Origin: Clostridia bacterium | GTDB lineage: Bacteria; Bacillota; Clostridia; Christensenellales; Aristaeellaceae | Length of the DNA stretch: 64,000 bases | Reading direction: 5' to 3' | Assembly: GCA_017460395.1 (NCBI GenBank) | Contig: JAFUBA010000013.1 | Location: 17,353-81,352 of the forward strand | Shown here: positions 55,754 to 63,959 of the stretch, piece after piece | How the letters are laid out: the number at the start of each line of letters is the position of its first letter | Numbering within the stretch: position 1 is the first letter of the stretch | Made by a program: the position numbers and the translations under genes | The notes under the pieces: model-generated | What the model was told of the DNA's origin: nothing | Database searches by the model: none | The model's input: the letters and a program-made list of their open reading frames with translations, nothing else

Positions 55754-56597
55754 GCAGTGACCTCTCTGCCGCTTCCACCGTGTTCATGAGAAGTTCCGCA
55801 ATCGTCATGGGACCTGCACCGCCCGGCACCGGTGAGAGATATCCGGCAACCTTTGAAACGCTCTCATGTTCGATATCCCCTGTCACTTTCCCATCGACTC
55901 TTGCAATGCCTGCGTCAATCACCACGGCACCCGGTTTGACCATGTCACCTTGAATCAGATGCGCACGGCCTGTGGCTGCCACGAGGATATCCGCCTGTCT
56001 GGTAAAGGCGGCAAGGTCGGGAGTCTTACTGTGGCAGATGGTCACGGTACAGTTTTTCTCCAGCAGCATCATCGCTACAGGTTTACCCACAATGCTGGAT
56101 CTTCCGACCACGACAGCGTGCTTTCCTTCCAGGGAAACACCACTCATGGCAATCAGATCCATGATTCCCTTGGGTGTGCAGCTTCGGATGCCTTCCTGTC
56201 CGTTCATCAGACGTCCGGCATTTTCGTTGGAAAAGCCGTCCACATCTTTGTCGGGCGGAATGCAGGCCATCGCTCGATCCGCGTCAAGCTGCTTTGGCAG
56301 GGGCAGCTGCAAAAGAATTCCGTGAATCTTCGGATCTGCAGAAAGCTGATGGAGCTCTTCTTCCAGCGTTTCCTGAGAAATGTTCTCATCAAGGTATACA
56401 GCCACGGAATGCATGCCTGCATTTTCACAGGCACGGTTCTTGTTGCGCACATAGATTTCTGAAGCAGGATCGTGTCCCACCAGGACCACCGCAAGACCCG
56501 GTGTAATGCCTTTCTCTTTTAGTATCGCCGTCCGCCTGGCTGCTTCTTCTTTGAGTTCAGTGGAGCGTGTTTTGCCATCCAGCAATTTGGCACTCAT
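55743..56597 (-). CDS. folD: Bifunctional methylene-THF dehydrogenase/methenyl-THF cyclohydrolase
   Basis: 284-residue one-carbon enzyme. Signature segments include VLVGHDPASEIYVRNKNRACENAG with the conserved Tyr/Lys region, GILLQLPLPKQLD, PDKDVDGFSNENAGRL, NADP-site VVGRSSIVGKPVAMMLLE, and the C-terminal VPGGAGPMTIAELLMNT. It interconverts 5,10-methylene-THF and 10-formyl-THF. GGGGAGG precedes the ATG. It heads the folD-xseA-xseB-ispA run, common in Firmicutes. Confidence 0.97.
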   Translation of the reverse strand: MSAKLLDGKTRSTELKEEAARRTAILKEKGITPGLAVVLVGHDPASEIYVRNKNRACENAGMHSVAVYLDENISQETLEEELHQLSADPKIHGILLQLPLPKQLDADRAMACIPPDKDVDGFSNENAGRLMNGQEGIRSCTPKGIMDLIAMSGVSLEGKHAVVVGRSSIVGKPVAMMLLEKNCTVTICHSKTPDLAAFTRQADILVAATGRAHLIQGDMVKPGAVVIDAGIARVDGKVTGDIEHESVSKVAGYLSPVPGGAGPMTIAELLMNTVEAAERSLHEV

Positions 56598-56647
56598 GGC
56601 TGTTTTCCTCCCCCGGGATCATCTCACGGCTTCATGCATGAGGCCTT

Positions 56648-57622
56648 TCAAAAGCCCTTTAGCACATACTGCCTTGCAATCATCGCCTGTCCGACCGCAT
56701 TGTCACTGGAATACTCCGGATGACCGAAGTAGAGTCTCACATACTTATTCAGCTTCTTCACCCGCTCCTCCAGAAGGGATCTGAGAAGAATGGACGAAGA
56801 CACACCACCGCACAGGAGCACATCCCCTGTGCCGCTCTTTCGCTCAGCTTCATCGATCATGCAGGCAAAGGTTCTGGCAAGAAGATCATATATTTCCGCT
56901 GCAACATCTTCTTTGGGCTCCCCGCCCCGGATCCATGAGAGGATCTGTGTTTCCGCGCCGGAAAAATGGCATATCTCTCCCCTGCTCTGATCCCTTCTTC
57001 CCACCGAGATGCCAAGCCGCTGCTTTGCGTGCCCCCGTAAAGCCAGCTTTTCCAGGTTCGGTCCTGCAGGGAACGGGAGGCCCATGGCAACACCTGCCCG
57101 GTCCACAAGCTGCCCTGCATGCAGATCGCCTGTATGTGCCACGAGCGTCAGCACATCATCTTTCATCTGCAGAAGCTCTGTGGTGCCGCCGGAAATGTGA
57201 AATGTCAGAAAGTCCTTTGATGTAAGACCACTGTCAATTCTGGCTGCCGCGATATGTCCCCGCTGATGTGTAGACGAAAAGGAAGGGACACCGAGCACGC
57301 TTGCAATCGCGCGGGCTTGAGCGTCCCCTACCTGAAATACAGGCATATAGGAATCTTCCTCATCGCGTGGCCGGCTGGATGCACAGACACCTGCGATCTT
57401 TTTTCCTCTGATGTCCTGTCCCATCTGTTCCACCAGCCTCGGCAACTGCCTGACGTGATGAAATACAGCTTCGGACTGTCTCAGTCCACGCTCGCCTGCA
57501 GGCACAGGCAGAAGTTTCCGGTAATTACCGATGACCTTCCCATCCAGACTCACGGCACTGCAGCTGGTTGTGTAGCAGCTGGTATCAAAGCCGAGGACAA
57601 TTTCTTGCTGATCATACATCAT
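56648..57622 (-). CDS. TsaD/Kae1-family paralogue (ASKHA fold)
   Basis: 324 residues. It carries the TsaD/Kae1 framework: FDTSCYTTSCSAV at the start, the metal pair in HQRGH (His119, His123), ISGGTTELL, GLPFPAGPNLEKLAL, LCGGVSSSILLR and SSDNAVGQA. True TsaD makes the threonylcarbamoyl-adenosine of tRNA. The substitutions here (HQRGH in place of the usual H-EGH, GGTTE in place of GGHTE, SSDNA in place of CTDNA) point to a paralogue common in Clostridia rather than the canonical tsaD, which should be elsewhere with tsaB and tsaE. It overlaps nusB by four bases (ATGA). Confidence 0.85.
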   Translation of the reverse strand: MMYDQQEIVLGFDTSCYTTSCSAVSLDGKVIGNYRKLLPVPAGERGLRQSEAVFHHVRQLPRLVEQMGQDIRGKKIAGVCASSRPRDEEDSYMPVFQVGDAQARAIASVLGVPSFSSTHQRGHIAAARIDSGLTSKDFLTFHISGGTTELLQMKDDVLTLVAHTGDLHAGQLVDRAGVAMGLPFPAGPNLEKLALRGHAKQRLGISVGRRDQSRGEICHFSGAETQILSWIRGGEPKEDVAAEIYDLLARTFACMIDEAERKSGTGDVLLCGGVSSSILLRSLLEERVKKLNKYVRLYFGHPEYSSDNAVGQAMIARQYVLKGF

Positions 57623-58125
57623 GGATTTTCAACATTCTTTTCGCTTGCCTTTTCTTCTTCGGGCTTCGCATTTTCACTGGATCGGGCAGGATGAATGGAT
57701 CGGGAGATAGACCCCAGAACACCGTTGATAAACCTGCCCGTTTCATCTTCACCGTATGTTTTTGCCAGATTGACACATGCATTGATGATCGCTCCGTCCG
57801 GCGAGTCCGGATCATGCCGGTTCATCTCCCACGTCCCAATCCTGAGAATGATCAGGTCAACCTTCGGCAGTCTTTCCAGCGTCCAGTGCTTCAGAAAGGG
57901 TTCGATCTGTCTGTCCAGTTCATCTAAATGATTCAGAACGCCTTCTACCGTTGCTTCAATCCACTCTTTTTCTTTGCGGCTGGGTGCATGATGATCGAGT
58001 GAATATATGCCTTCTGATCGAAATTCATCATAGATCATTTCGAGTGTTTCATCGCCGCCCTCGCTGCCGCTGAGCTGCTCGTATACCACCTGCATCGCTG
58101 CAATTCTTGCCGTTGATCTAGACAT
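57619..58125 (-). CDS. nusB: Transcription antitermination protein NusB
   Basis: 168 residues. N-terminal ARIAAMQVVYEQL and C-terminal LPKVDLIILRIGTWEM, then INACVNLAKTYGEDETGRFINGVLGSI, are the NusB helical core; with NusE/S10 it binds boxA of rRNA leaders. A charged Glu/Lys-rich tail of about 20 residues follows the core. GGAG and AAAGGA lie just before the ATG. It lies between the amaP gene and the TsaD paralogue, matching the asp23-amaP-nusB order in Firmicutes. Confidence 0.95.
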   Translation of the reverse strand: MSRSTARIAAMQVVYEQLSGSEGGDETLEMIYDEFRSEGIYSLDHHAPSRKEKEWIEATVEGVLNHLDELDRQIEPFLKHWTLERLPKVDLIILRIGTWEMNRHDPDSPDGAIINACVNLAKTYGEDETGRFINGVLGSISRSIHPARSSENAKPEEEKASEKNVENP

Positions 58126-58196
58126 TCCTTTTCTCCATCTCTAGGCCATGCCTTATCTGTATGATCGGGACTGCAATCAGCCATTATATGGTGACA

Positions 58197-59219
58197 TCAT
58201 GCATTCCACCAGGAGCTGCTGTTGCCCCTGTCCGCATCTTCATCCCTGAAACCATCGGAAGACTCTTCCTCATCATCAGTTTCTGCGGCGGAGGACTCGA
58301 AATCATCTTCCTGCACATCCTCAGCCTGGTCATCCTCATCCGTCTCGTCTGCCTGATCCGAGGAATCGATGCTGTCAGATGCTTCTGTGTCGTCCACTTC
58401 GTCCTCTGCATCTTCCAGGTCTACGTCCACATCATCTGTGGTCATGTGATCAACACTATTATTCTCGTCCGTGTCTTCTGCATTCTGTTCATCCTCATCT
58501 GAGGCTGCTTCAGAGGCCGGCTGGAGCGGGACCATCATTTCCACATCCGGGTGCGAAAAGAGACGCTGATGCAGCGGTTTTTCGTCCTCCTCGGTATCAC
58601 CAGACACGTTTTCTGTCTGCATAGCCTGCGTTTTGGGCAGCATGGTAGAAGGATCCGGCATGGTATATGCACCAGCGGGCATGCCGTTTTTCGGATCATT
58701 CGATTCATGGACCTTCACATTGACATCAGCTACATCCACGCCGGAGCATGCCTGCACATACTCTCTGATCTGCTTCTGAATGCTGTTCACAGTCAGAGGA
58801 ATATTGATCCCGCTGATCAAGTTGGCATCCAGCTCGATGACAAGACCGTTACGGTCATTGTACATTGACACATTGGTGACATCGAGTTCCTCATGTGTAT
58901 CAATGCATTTCTGTACAAGGCTCCCCATGGCCTCCATGGAAATGTACATTTCGCCACCCTCGGCGCTCTGTGCAATAAAGCCCCGTGGTGTTTTCTTGGC
59001 AAAGGCAAGACAGATGCAGGCGACACCCACCGCAACACAAAGAATGATCAGGAACGCAGATATCACCACAGAAAGGGCAGATCTTTGCGTCAGTATGCCA
59101 TGCAGTCCTTCGGTGACAGGGATATTAAAGCCCATCTCAGCGACCATGGATGCTGCGAGACAAAGCGACAGAACTCCGGCTACTGCAACAAGCAGTCTGC
59201 GTTTTACTCCAAATTTCAC
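58197..59219 (-). CDS. amaP: AmaP-like alkaline shock membrane anchor with long acidic tail
   Basis: 340 residues. Two membrane segments (about 8-30 and 45-70) are followed by the AmaP-like soluble domain with EGGEMYISMEAMGSLVQKCI and a paired Asp23-like region (LDVTNVSMYNDRNGLVIELDANLISG). Roughly the last 110 residues are an extreme Asp/Glu/Ser-rich tail, unusual for AmaP. AmaP anchors Asp23 at the membrane. GTG at 59219 is the chosen start, ten bases after GGAGGT; a GTG at 59231 touches that site. It is between asp23 and nusB. Identification is from architecture and context. Confidence 0.8.
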   Translation of the reverse strand: MKFGVKRRLLVAVAGVLSLCLAASMVAEMGFNIPVTEGLHGILTQRSALSVVISAFLIILCVAVGVACICLAFAKKTPRGFIAQSAEGGEMYISMEAMGSLVQKCIDTHEELDVTNVSMYNDRNGLVIELDANLISGINIPLTVNSIQKQIREYVQACSGVDVADVNVKVHESNDPKNGMPAGAYTMPDPSTMLPKTQAMQTENVSGDTEEDEKPLHQRLFSHPDVEMMVPLQPASEAASDEDEQNAEDTDENNSVDHMTTDDVDVDLEDAEDEVDDTEASDSIDSSDQADETDEDDQAEDVQEDDFESSAAETDDEEESSDGFRDEDADRGNSSSWWNA

Positions 59220-59468
59220 GGTACAGTACACCTCCGAAACATTCAGGCAGAAAAATGCCCTTTCAGGTCATGCAACAATGACTGATCATTATCTGTGAAA
59301 ACAGGAATCGCGGCACATACCAGGAGTCAAAGCAAAATCTGTCAGGGATTTCTGTGACCTCCAGTATATGCCGCGTCGCGTTTCTGCTCTATATACCCGC
59401 GATCATAAGGAGCATGTCAGAACATCCTCGCGATCGGAAAAAGCTGGAAATGCAGGAACAACATCAAC

Positions 59469-60032
59469 TTATTCTGCATCCTGCTCTTCCTGCTTGGCAT
59501 CTTGGGCGTCTTCAGCATGATCGTTCAGATCCTCAGATGCTTCTTCCTCGTCCGTGTCATCATCCACAAGCTCCACTGCCTTCTGGGCAGACTCATCGCC
59601 CTGGCCTTCCGTCAGTGATTCGGCCTTCTTCGCGCCACTTGCCAGAGCGGTATTCTCTTTTTCAAAGCTCACGCCCTGCACATGCACATCCACACGGACC
59701 ACGTGGAGTCCGGTCATGTTCTCAATTGCCTTGCGGACATTTTCCTGGACATCCATTGCCACTTTCTGGATGGGCCTGTCATACTCTACGACCACATACA
59801 GATCAATGGACACTTCCTCCGGCCCGAGTTCGATCTTAATGCCCTTGGAATTGCCGGCATTTTTGCGGCTGAACATGCCACCAGAGGAATTGCTCATACC
59901 CGCAATGCCTTCCACCTCGTTGATGGCGGCTCCGGTGATGATGCTGATCACTTCAGGTGCATAGGTAATGGAGCTGTTCTGCTCCACTTCCTCCTCTATA
60001 TTGACAGGAAGAATATCCTTCTTGCTGGCCAT
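59469..60032 (-). CDS. Asp23/Gls24 family envelope stress response protein
   Basis: 187 residues. The conserved Asp23 domain runs from ITYAPEVISIITGAAINEVEGI through GIKIELGPEEVSIDLYVVVEY and VQENVRKAIENMTGLHVVRVDVHVQGV; an acidic tail (about 140-187) follows. The start at 60032 is supported by GGAGGTG nine bases upstream; an in-frame upstream ATG is leader. A 249-base gap separates it from the AmaP-like gene; within that gap, 59232-59468, I see no gene or clear terminator. Both proteins carry acidic tails, which suggests they act together. Confidence 0.92.
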   Translation of the reverse strand: MASKKDILPVNIEEEVEQNSSITYAPEVISIITGAAINEVEGIAGMSNSSGGMFSRKNAGNSKGIKIELGPEEVSIDLYVVVEYDRPIQKVAMDVQENVRKAIENMTGLHVVRVDVHVQGVSFEKENTALASGAKKAESLTEGQGDESAQKAVELVDDDTDEEEASEDLNDHAEDAQDAKQEEQDAE

Positions 60033-60195
60033 TTCTGTCCACCTCCAGAATTCATTTTCAAAACTGCTTCTCTGCACATGCCCGTGTTCCCGCGTCTGTG
60101 AGAACAGGCTTTCTGCAAGGTACCGTCAGAGACACTTGCTGCCATATGCATGTTGTATGGTGCCTCTAAAGAGCATTGAAACCATACCCCAGGCC

Positions 60196-60224
60196 ATTAT
60201 ACACAGGCCTTTCCCGGCAGGCAA
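60196..60224 (-). promoter_or_regulatory. Promoter of the asp23-amaP-nusB operon
   Basis: Minus strand TTGCCT (60219-60224), exactly 17 bases, TATAAT (60196-60201), about 165 bases before the asp23 start. Confidence 0.65.
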
Positions 60225-60233
60225 GGCCTGTGT
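60201..60233. promoter_or_regulatory. Inverted repeat overlapping the asp23 promoter
   Basis: ACACAGGCCTT (60201-60211) and AAGGCCTGTGT (60223-60233) are perfect 11-base arms 11 bases apart. They frame the promoter, one arm reaching the -10 box and the other the -35 box. No T-run follows on the minus strand, so it is an operator candidate or a weak aspS terminator. Confidence 0.5.
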
Positions 60234-60278
60234 ATGGAACATGGGCCAGGGAGGTCACGCAGTACCGCAAAAAGATGA

Positions 60279-62063
60279 TTATTCGTCCTTTTCGTCCTTT
60301 ACCACGCAAATGTGCAGTTCGTCCAGCTGTTTCTGTTCCACGTAACCTGGGGCGCCCATCATAAGGTCCTGGGCATTTTTATTCATAGGGAACGGAATCA
60401 CCTCACGAATTGTCTCGGCACCAGCCAGCAGCATCACCATACGATCCACGCCGGGGGCAATGCCTGCATGCGGCGGGGCACCGTAGCAGAAAGCATTGTA
60501 CATGGCCGGGAACTTGGCCTTCACATCTTCCTCACCCAGTCGGACAAGTTTAAAGGCTTCAATCATGATTTCTGGATCATGGTTACGCACAGCACCCGAG
60601 GAGAGTTCCACCCCGTTGCAGACCAGGTCGTACTGGAAGGCCGTGATGGACAGCGGATCCACCTCTCCGCTGGCCGCTTTTTTCAGTATATCCAGACCGC
60701 CATTGGGCATGGAGAAGGGATTGTGGCAGAACTCCAGCTCGCCGGATTCCTCCCCGATCTCATACATCGGGAAATCGACAATCCAGCAGAAAGCATACTG
60801 CTCCTTGTCCATGTGGTTCGGACAAAGCGCACCCAACTGACGGATCAGGACACCTGCGGTCTTCTGAGCCTGTCCCTTCGGGCCGGCGCTCAGACCGACA
60901 AACGTATTGGGCTTCAGCTGAAGCGCCTCCACCACCTGATCCTTTACGGGCTGGATGAACTTGGCAATGCCGCCCACAATCTCGCCCTTCTCATCCATTC
61001 TGAACCAGTAGGGCTTCTGACCAGCCACAACCTCCACATCGGCACAGAGCTTGTCGATCTGTTTGCGGGTACAGGTCATGTCAGACACAGGCACCGCCTT
61101 GATGACAGTCTGCTCACCCTCAAAGGGACCAAATCCAATGCCTTTCAGAAGTTCCGTGGCATCCTGGCAGGTAAGGTCAATGCGCAGGTCCGGTTTATCT
61201 GTACCATATTTCTCCATGGCTTCCAGATATGGGATTCTGGCAAATGGCGCTGCGCTTGCCCGGTTGTAGGTACCATACTTTGCGAAGATGGGCGGCAGCA
61301 CATCCTCCAGGATTTCGAACACGTCCTCCTGGGAGGCAAAAGCCATCTCCATGTCCAACTGATAGAATTCACCCGGGCTCCTGTCGCCACGCGCATCCTC
61401 ATCGCGGAAGCATGGGGCAATCTGGAAATAGCGGTCAAATCCGGAAGTCATGAGGAGCTGCTTGAACTGTTGGGGTGCCTGGGGCAGGGCATAGAACTGT
61501 CCCGGATGCTTTCTTGCAGGCACCAGATAGTCTCTTGCACCTTCGGGGCTGGAGGCTGTGAGAATGGGCGTGGTGATCTCAAGAAAGTCATGATTCATCA
61601 TGGCCTGCCTGAGCTCTGCCACCACCTTGCAGCGCATGATGATGTTCTTTTTCACATCAGGACTGCGAAGATCCAGATATCTGTACTTAAGCCTGAGGTT
61701 CTCATCTGCATCCTTTGACCTGGTCACCTGGAAAGGCAACTCGTTGTAGCGACACTTGCCGAGCACTTCAATGCTCTCTGGCACCACTTCGATATCGCCG
61801 GTGGGCAGATTCGGATTCTTGCTCGTCCTCTCCCGGACAGTGCCCTTCACGCTGATGGTCGATTCCTTGTTCAGAGCACGGATCTGGGCCATCTGTTCTT
61901 CCGTCTCAATGACCAGCTGCGTTGTGCCGTAGAAGTCCCTGAGGATGACAAAGGCCAGTGAGGTACCCACCTCACGCACGTTTTCCATCCATCCGGACAG
62001 CTGAACCTGTTTTCCTGCGTCCTCCAGTCGAAGTTCTCCGCAGGTATGTGTCCGATTCTGCAT
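60279..62063 (-). CDS. aspS: Aspartyl-tRNA synthetase
   Basis: 594-residue class II synthetase of the bacterial type. The N-terminal OB anticodon-binding domain (VQLSGWMENVREVG) is followed by the catalytic core with motif 2 FRDEDARGDRSPGEFYQLD, the bacterial GAD insertion domain (about 290-415), and motif 3 GAPPHAGIAPGVDRMVMLLAG. Length and GAD insert argue for a normal bacterial AspRS. AGGAAGGA lies upstream. It is co-transcribed with hisS, 130 bases downstream of it, under one T-box leader. Confidence 0.97.
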   Translation of the reverse strand: MQNRTHTCGELRLEDAGKQVQLSGWMENVREVGTSLAFVILRDFYGTTQLVIETEEQMAQIRALNKESTISVKGTVRERTSKNPNLPTGDIEVVPESIEVLGKCRYNELPFQVTRSKDADENLRLKYRYLDLRSPDVKKNIIMRCKVVAELRQAMMNHDFLEITTPILTASSPEGARDYLVPARKHPGQFYALPQAPQQFKQLLMTSGFDRYFQIAPCFRDEDARGDRSPGEFYQLDMEMAFASQEDVFEILEDVLPPIFAKYGTYNRASAAPFARIPYLEAMEKYGTDKPDLRIDLTCQDATELLKGIGFGPFEGEQTVIKAVPVSDMTCTRKQIDKLCADVEVVAGQKPYWFRMDEKGEIVGGIAKFIQPVKDQVVEALQLKPNTFVGLSAGPKGQAQKTAGVLIRQLGALCPNHMDKEQYAFCWIVDFPMYEIGEESGELEFCHNPFSMPNGGLDILKKAASGEVDPLSITAFQYDLVCNGVELSSGAVRNHDPEIMIEAFKLVRLGEEDVKAKFPAMYNAFCYGAPPHAGIAPGVDRMVMLLAGAETIREVIPFPMNKNAQDLMMGAPGYVEQKQLDELHICVVKDEKDE

Positions 62064-62193
62064 CTGAAATCAATTCCTTCCTAAATAATCATCAAATTCA
62101 ATGAATTCCTGAATCAAAACCAGGGCCGATTGCAGTCAATCTTTGACATGGCCGGACTCCGCGCATCCCGTCTTCGTTCAGGATGCACATGCT

Positions 62194-63462
62194 TCATTCA
62201 AGTCCCTCGAGACGGCGAACGGCATCTGCAGCCTCACCCACAGGCACTGTGACCTCCTCGCGGTTTTCCATGTTGCGCAGTTTTACCACGCCCTGGCTGA
62301 CTTCATCGTCGCCCAGCGTTGCCGTAACCCGAGCACCTGTCTTGTTGGCATACTTGAACTGTGCCTTCAGACTTCGAGCGCAATGATCCATGTCGGCCTT
62401 CAGGCCCTTTTGGCGAAGGTCCTGAACAAGTCTGAATGCATCCATTCTGTGTGCGCCCATATAGGTTACAAACACATCGTACAGTGTAGGTTCCGGAATC
62501 TCAATTCCTTCCATGTCAAGGAGCATCAGGACGCGCTCAATGCCCATGCCAAATCCGACTGCGGGGATTTCAGGTCCGCCCAGTTGCTCCACCAGGTGAT
62601 CGTACCGTCCGCCGCCGCAGACAGTCAGAGGACCGTCCTTGGTATTGGTAATCAGTTCAAACACAGTTCTGGTGTAATAATCCAGTCCGCGGACAATCTT
62701 CGGATTAACCTGGAAGGGAATCCCCTCTGCCTTCAGGCACGCCTGAAGCTCCTCGAAATGTGCCTTGCAGTCATCATCCAGCCAGTCCAGGAGGCTCGGA
62801 GCGTTTTTTACCACCATCTGGCACTTTTCCTTTTTGCAGTCCAGGGCTCTGAGCGGATTGCGGTCCATCCTCGCCCTGCAGTCTTCGCACAGTTCCCCTT
62901 CATGCTCGTGAAGAAAAGATTTCAGCGCTTCATTGTACTTCCCGCGGCACGCAGGGCAGCCGATGGAGTTGATGTTGACACTGAGGTTTTTTACACCCAG
63001 ATCCTTCAAAAGATGATATGCCAGCAGAATCAGTTCCGCATCTGCCGTGGCTTCCTTTGCGCCGAAACATTCCATGCCAAACTGATGATGCTCACGGAGT
63101 CGGCCATTCTGCGGCGCTTCATACCGGAAAACCGGTGCTGCAAGATAGTACATCTTGCAGGGCAGCGGTTCTGCATAGAGGTTGCTCTCCAGAAAAGCAC
63201 GGACTGCGCCTGCAGTTCCCTCCGGCTTCAGTGTGATCGACCGGTCGCCCTTGTCCTTAAAGGTGTACATTTCCTTGGTGACGATATCTGTGGTGTCACC
63301 AACGCCCCTCAAGAACAGTTCCGTATGCTCGAACACCGGCGTTCTGACTTCCCTGAATCCGGCCTCCGCGGCTGCCTTGCGCATTTTGCTCTCCAGATAC
63401 TGCCATTTATAGCTTCCGCCCGGCAGTACGTCCTTTGTCCCCCTGGGTGCCTGTGTCAGCAT
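62194..63462 (-). CDS. hisS: Histidyl-tRNA synthetase
   Basis: 422-residue class II synthetase. The true start is 63462, with GGAGGAGAAGGACAC upstream and family opening MLTQAPRGTKDVLPGG; the frame is open beyond it but that part is the T-box leader. Motif 2 is seen as FRYEAPQNGRLREHHQFGMECFG; histidine-specific segments include VNPKIVRGLDYYTRTVFEL and GGGRYDHLVEQLGG, and motif 3 as VGFGMGIERVLMLLD. The C-terminal anticodon domain follows. A zinc-like four-cysteine stretch (CPACRGKYN and CEDCRARM) sits in the insertion domain. Confidence 0.97.
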   Translation of the reverse strand: MLTQAPRGTKDVLPGGSYKWQYLESKMRKAAAEAGFREVRTPVFEHTELFLRGVGDTTDIVTKEMYTFKDKGDRSITLKPEGTAGAVRAFLESNLYAEPLPCKMYYLAAPVFRYEAPQNGRLREHHQFGMECFGAKEATADAELILLAYHLLKDLGVKNLSVNINSIGCPACRGKYNEALKSFLHEHEGELCEDCRARMDRNPLRALDCKKEKCQMVVKNAPSLLDWLDDDCKAHFEELQACLKAEGIPFQVNPKIVRGLDYYTRTVFELITNTKDGPLTVCGGGRYDHLVEQLGGPEIPAVGFGMGIERVLMLLDMEGIEIPEPTLYDVFVTYMGAHRMDAFRLVQDLRQKGLKADMDHCARSLKAQFKYANKTGARVTATLGDDEVSQGVVKLRNMENREEVTVPVGEAADAVRRLEGLE

Positions 63463-63512
63463 GTGTCCTTCTCCTCCAGAAATCGCATTCTTTGTATCAG
63501 GCACAGCATCAT

Positions 63513-63734
63513 GAAAAATCCCCATGCAGGAAATCCTGCATGGGGCGATGATCTCGCTGTGCCACCCGTGCTTTACGGACCTGAGTCCGCCTTTCTTTCT
63601 CTGATAACGCGAAGAAAGCGTCCGGTTCTCACCGGAAAGCTCAGGGCTGTCCATTTCTCCTTTGCAACGGAAGCTCTCAGCATCTGTCTTCCTCTCTGTC
63701 AGTTGCAGGCAAAAGAAATCTTTCCCTTCAAAGC
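63513..63734 (-). promoter_or_regulatory. T-box leader of hisS-aspS with Asp (GAC) specifier
   Basis: The minus-strand RNA has a Stem I with the conserved CAGAGAG and GAUGCUGAGAG elements, followed by AUGGACAGCCCUGAGC, where GAC (63649-63651) occupies the specifier position before a purine. The antiterminator carries GGGUGGCACAGCG (63555-63567). A perfect 11-bp terminator (63520-63530 with 63535-63545, then ATTTTT) follows. The specifier is Asp and the variable base of the UGGC bulge pairs with discriminator G73, found on tRNA-Asp; His tRNA has C73. There is no CAC or CAU codon in the Stem I/specifier region. Shortage of charged tRNA-Asp should turn the operon on. Confidence 0.8.
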
Positions 63735-63740
63735 CGCTTC

Positions 63741-63769
63741 ATTCTATCATCCGACCATCAGAAAGTCAA
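63741..63769 (-). promoter_or_regulatory. Promoter of hisS-aspS
   Basis: Minus strand TTGACT (63764-63769), 17-base spacer, TAGAAT (63741-63746), with transcription expected to start near 63734, just ahead of Stem I. Confidence 0.75.
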
Positions 63770-63884
63770 ATTCAGACATTTTCATTTCAGTCTCATCCAT
63801 GCATACCTCGATCGAATATTCCCTTCAATGACATGCAAAGGGCAGCACATAAAACCCACAGGGTGTAGTTCAAAATCTAGGGTA

Positions 63885-63913
63885 TTTACCGGGTGATTTT
63901 AGCATGCTATAAT
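63885..63913 (+). promoter_or_regulatory. Promoter of the gene entering at the right edge
   Basis: TTTACC at 63885-63890, 17-base spacer, extended -10 TGC-TATAAT with the hexamer at 63908-63913. The stretch 63770-63884 between the two divergent promoters shows nothing I can name. Confidence 0.6.
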
Positions 63914-63959
63914 GCATACCGAGGAGGCGCTCGCCCAATGCGCGAGTGAAAATGTGTTA

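Noticed and set aside
63463..63654. 64-codon N-terminal extension of HisS
   Set aside because: The extra sequence is T-box leader RNA including the terminator; the family opening and Shine-Dalgarno place the start at 63462.
62143..63831. 562-codon plus-strand open frame across hisS and the T-box
   Set aside because: It spans both a coding gene and a structured leader on the opposite strand, which no real gene would do; chance open frame.
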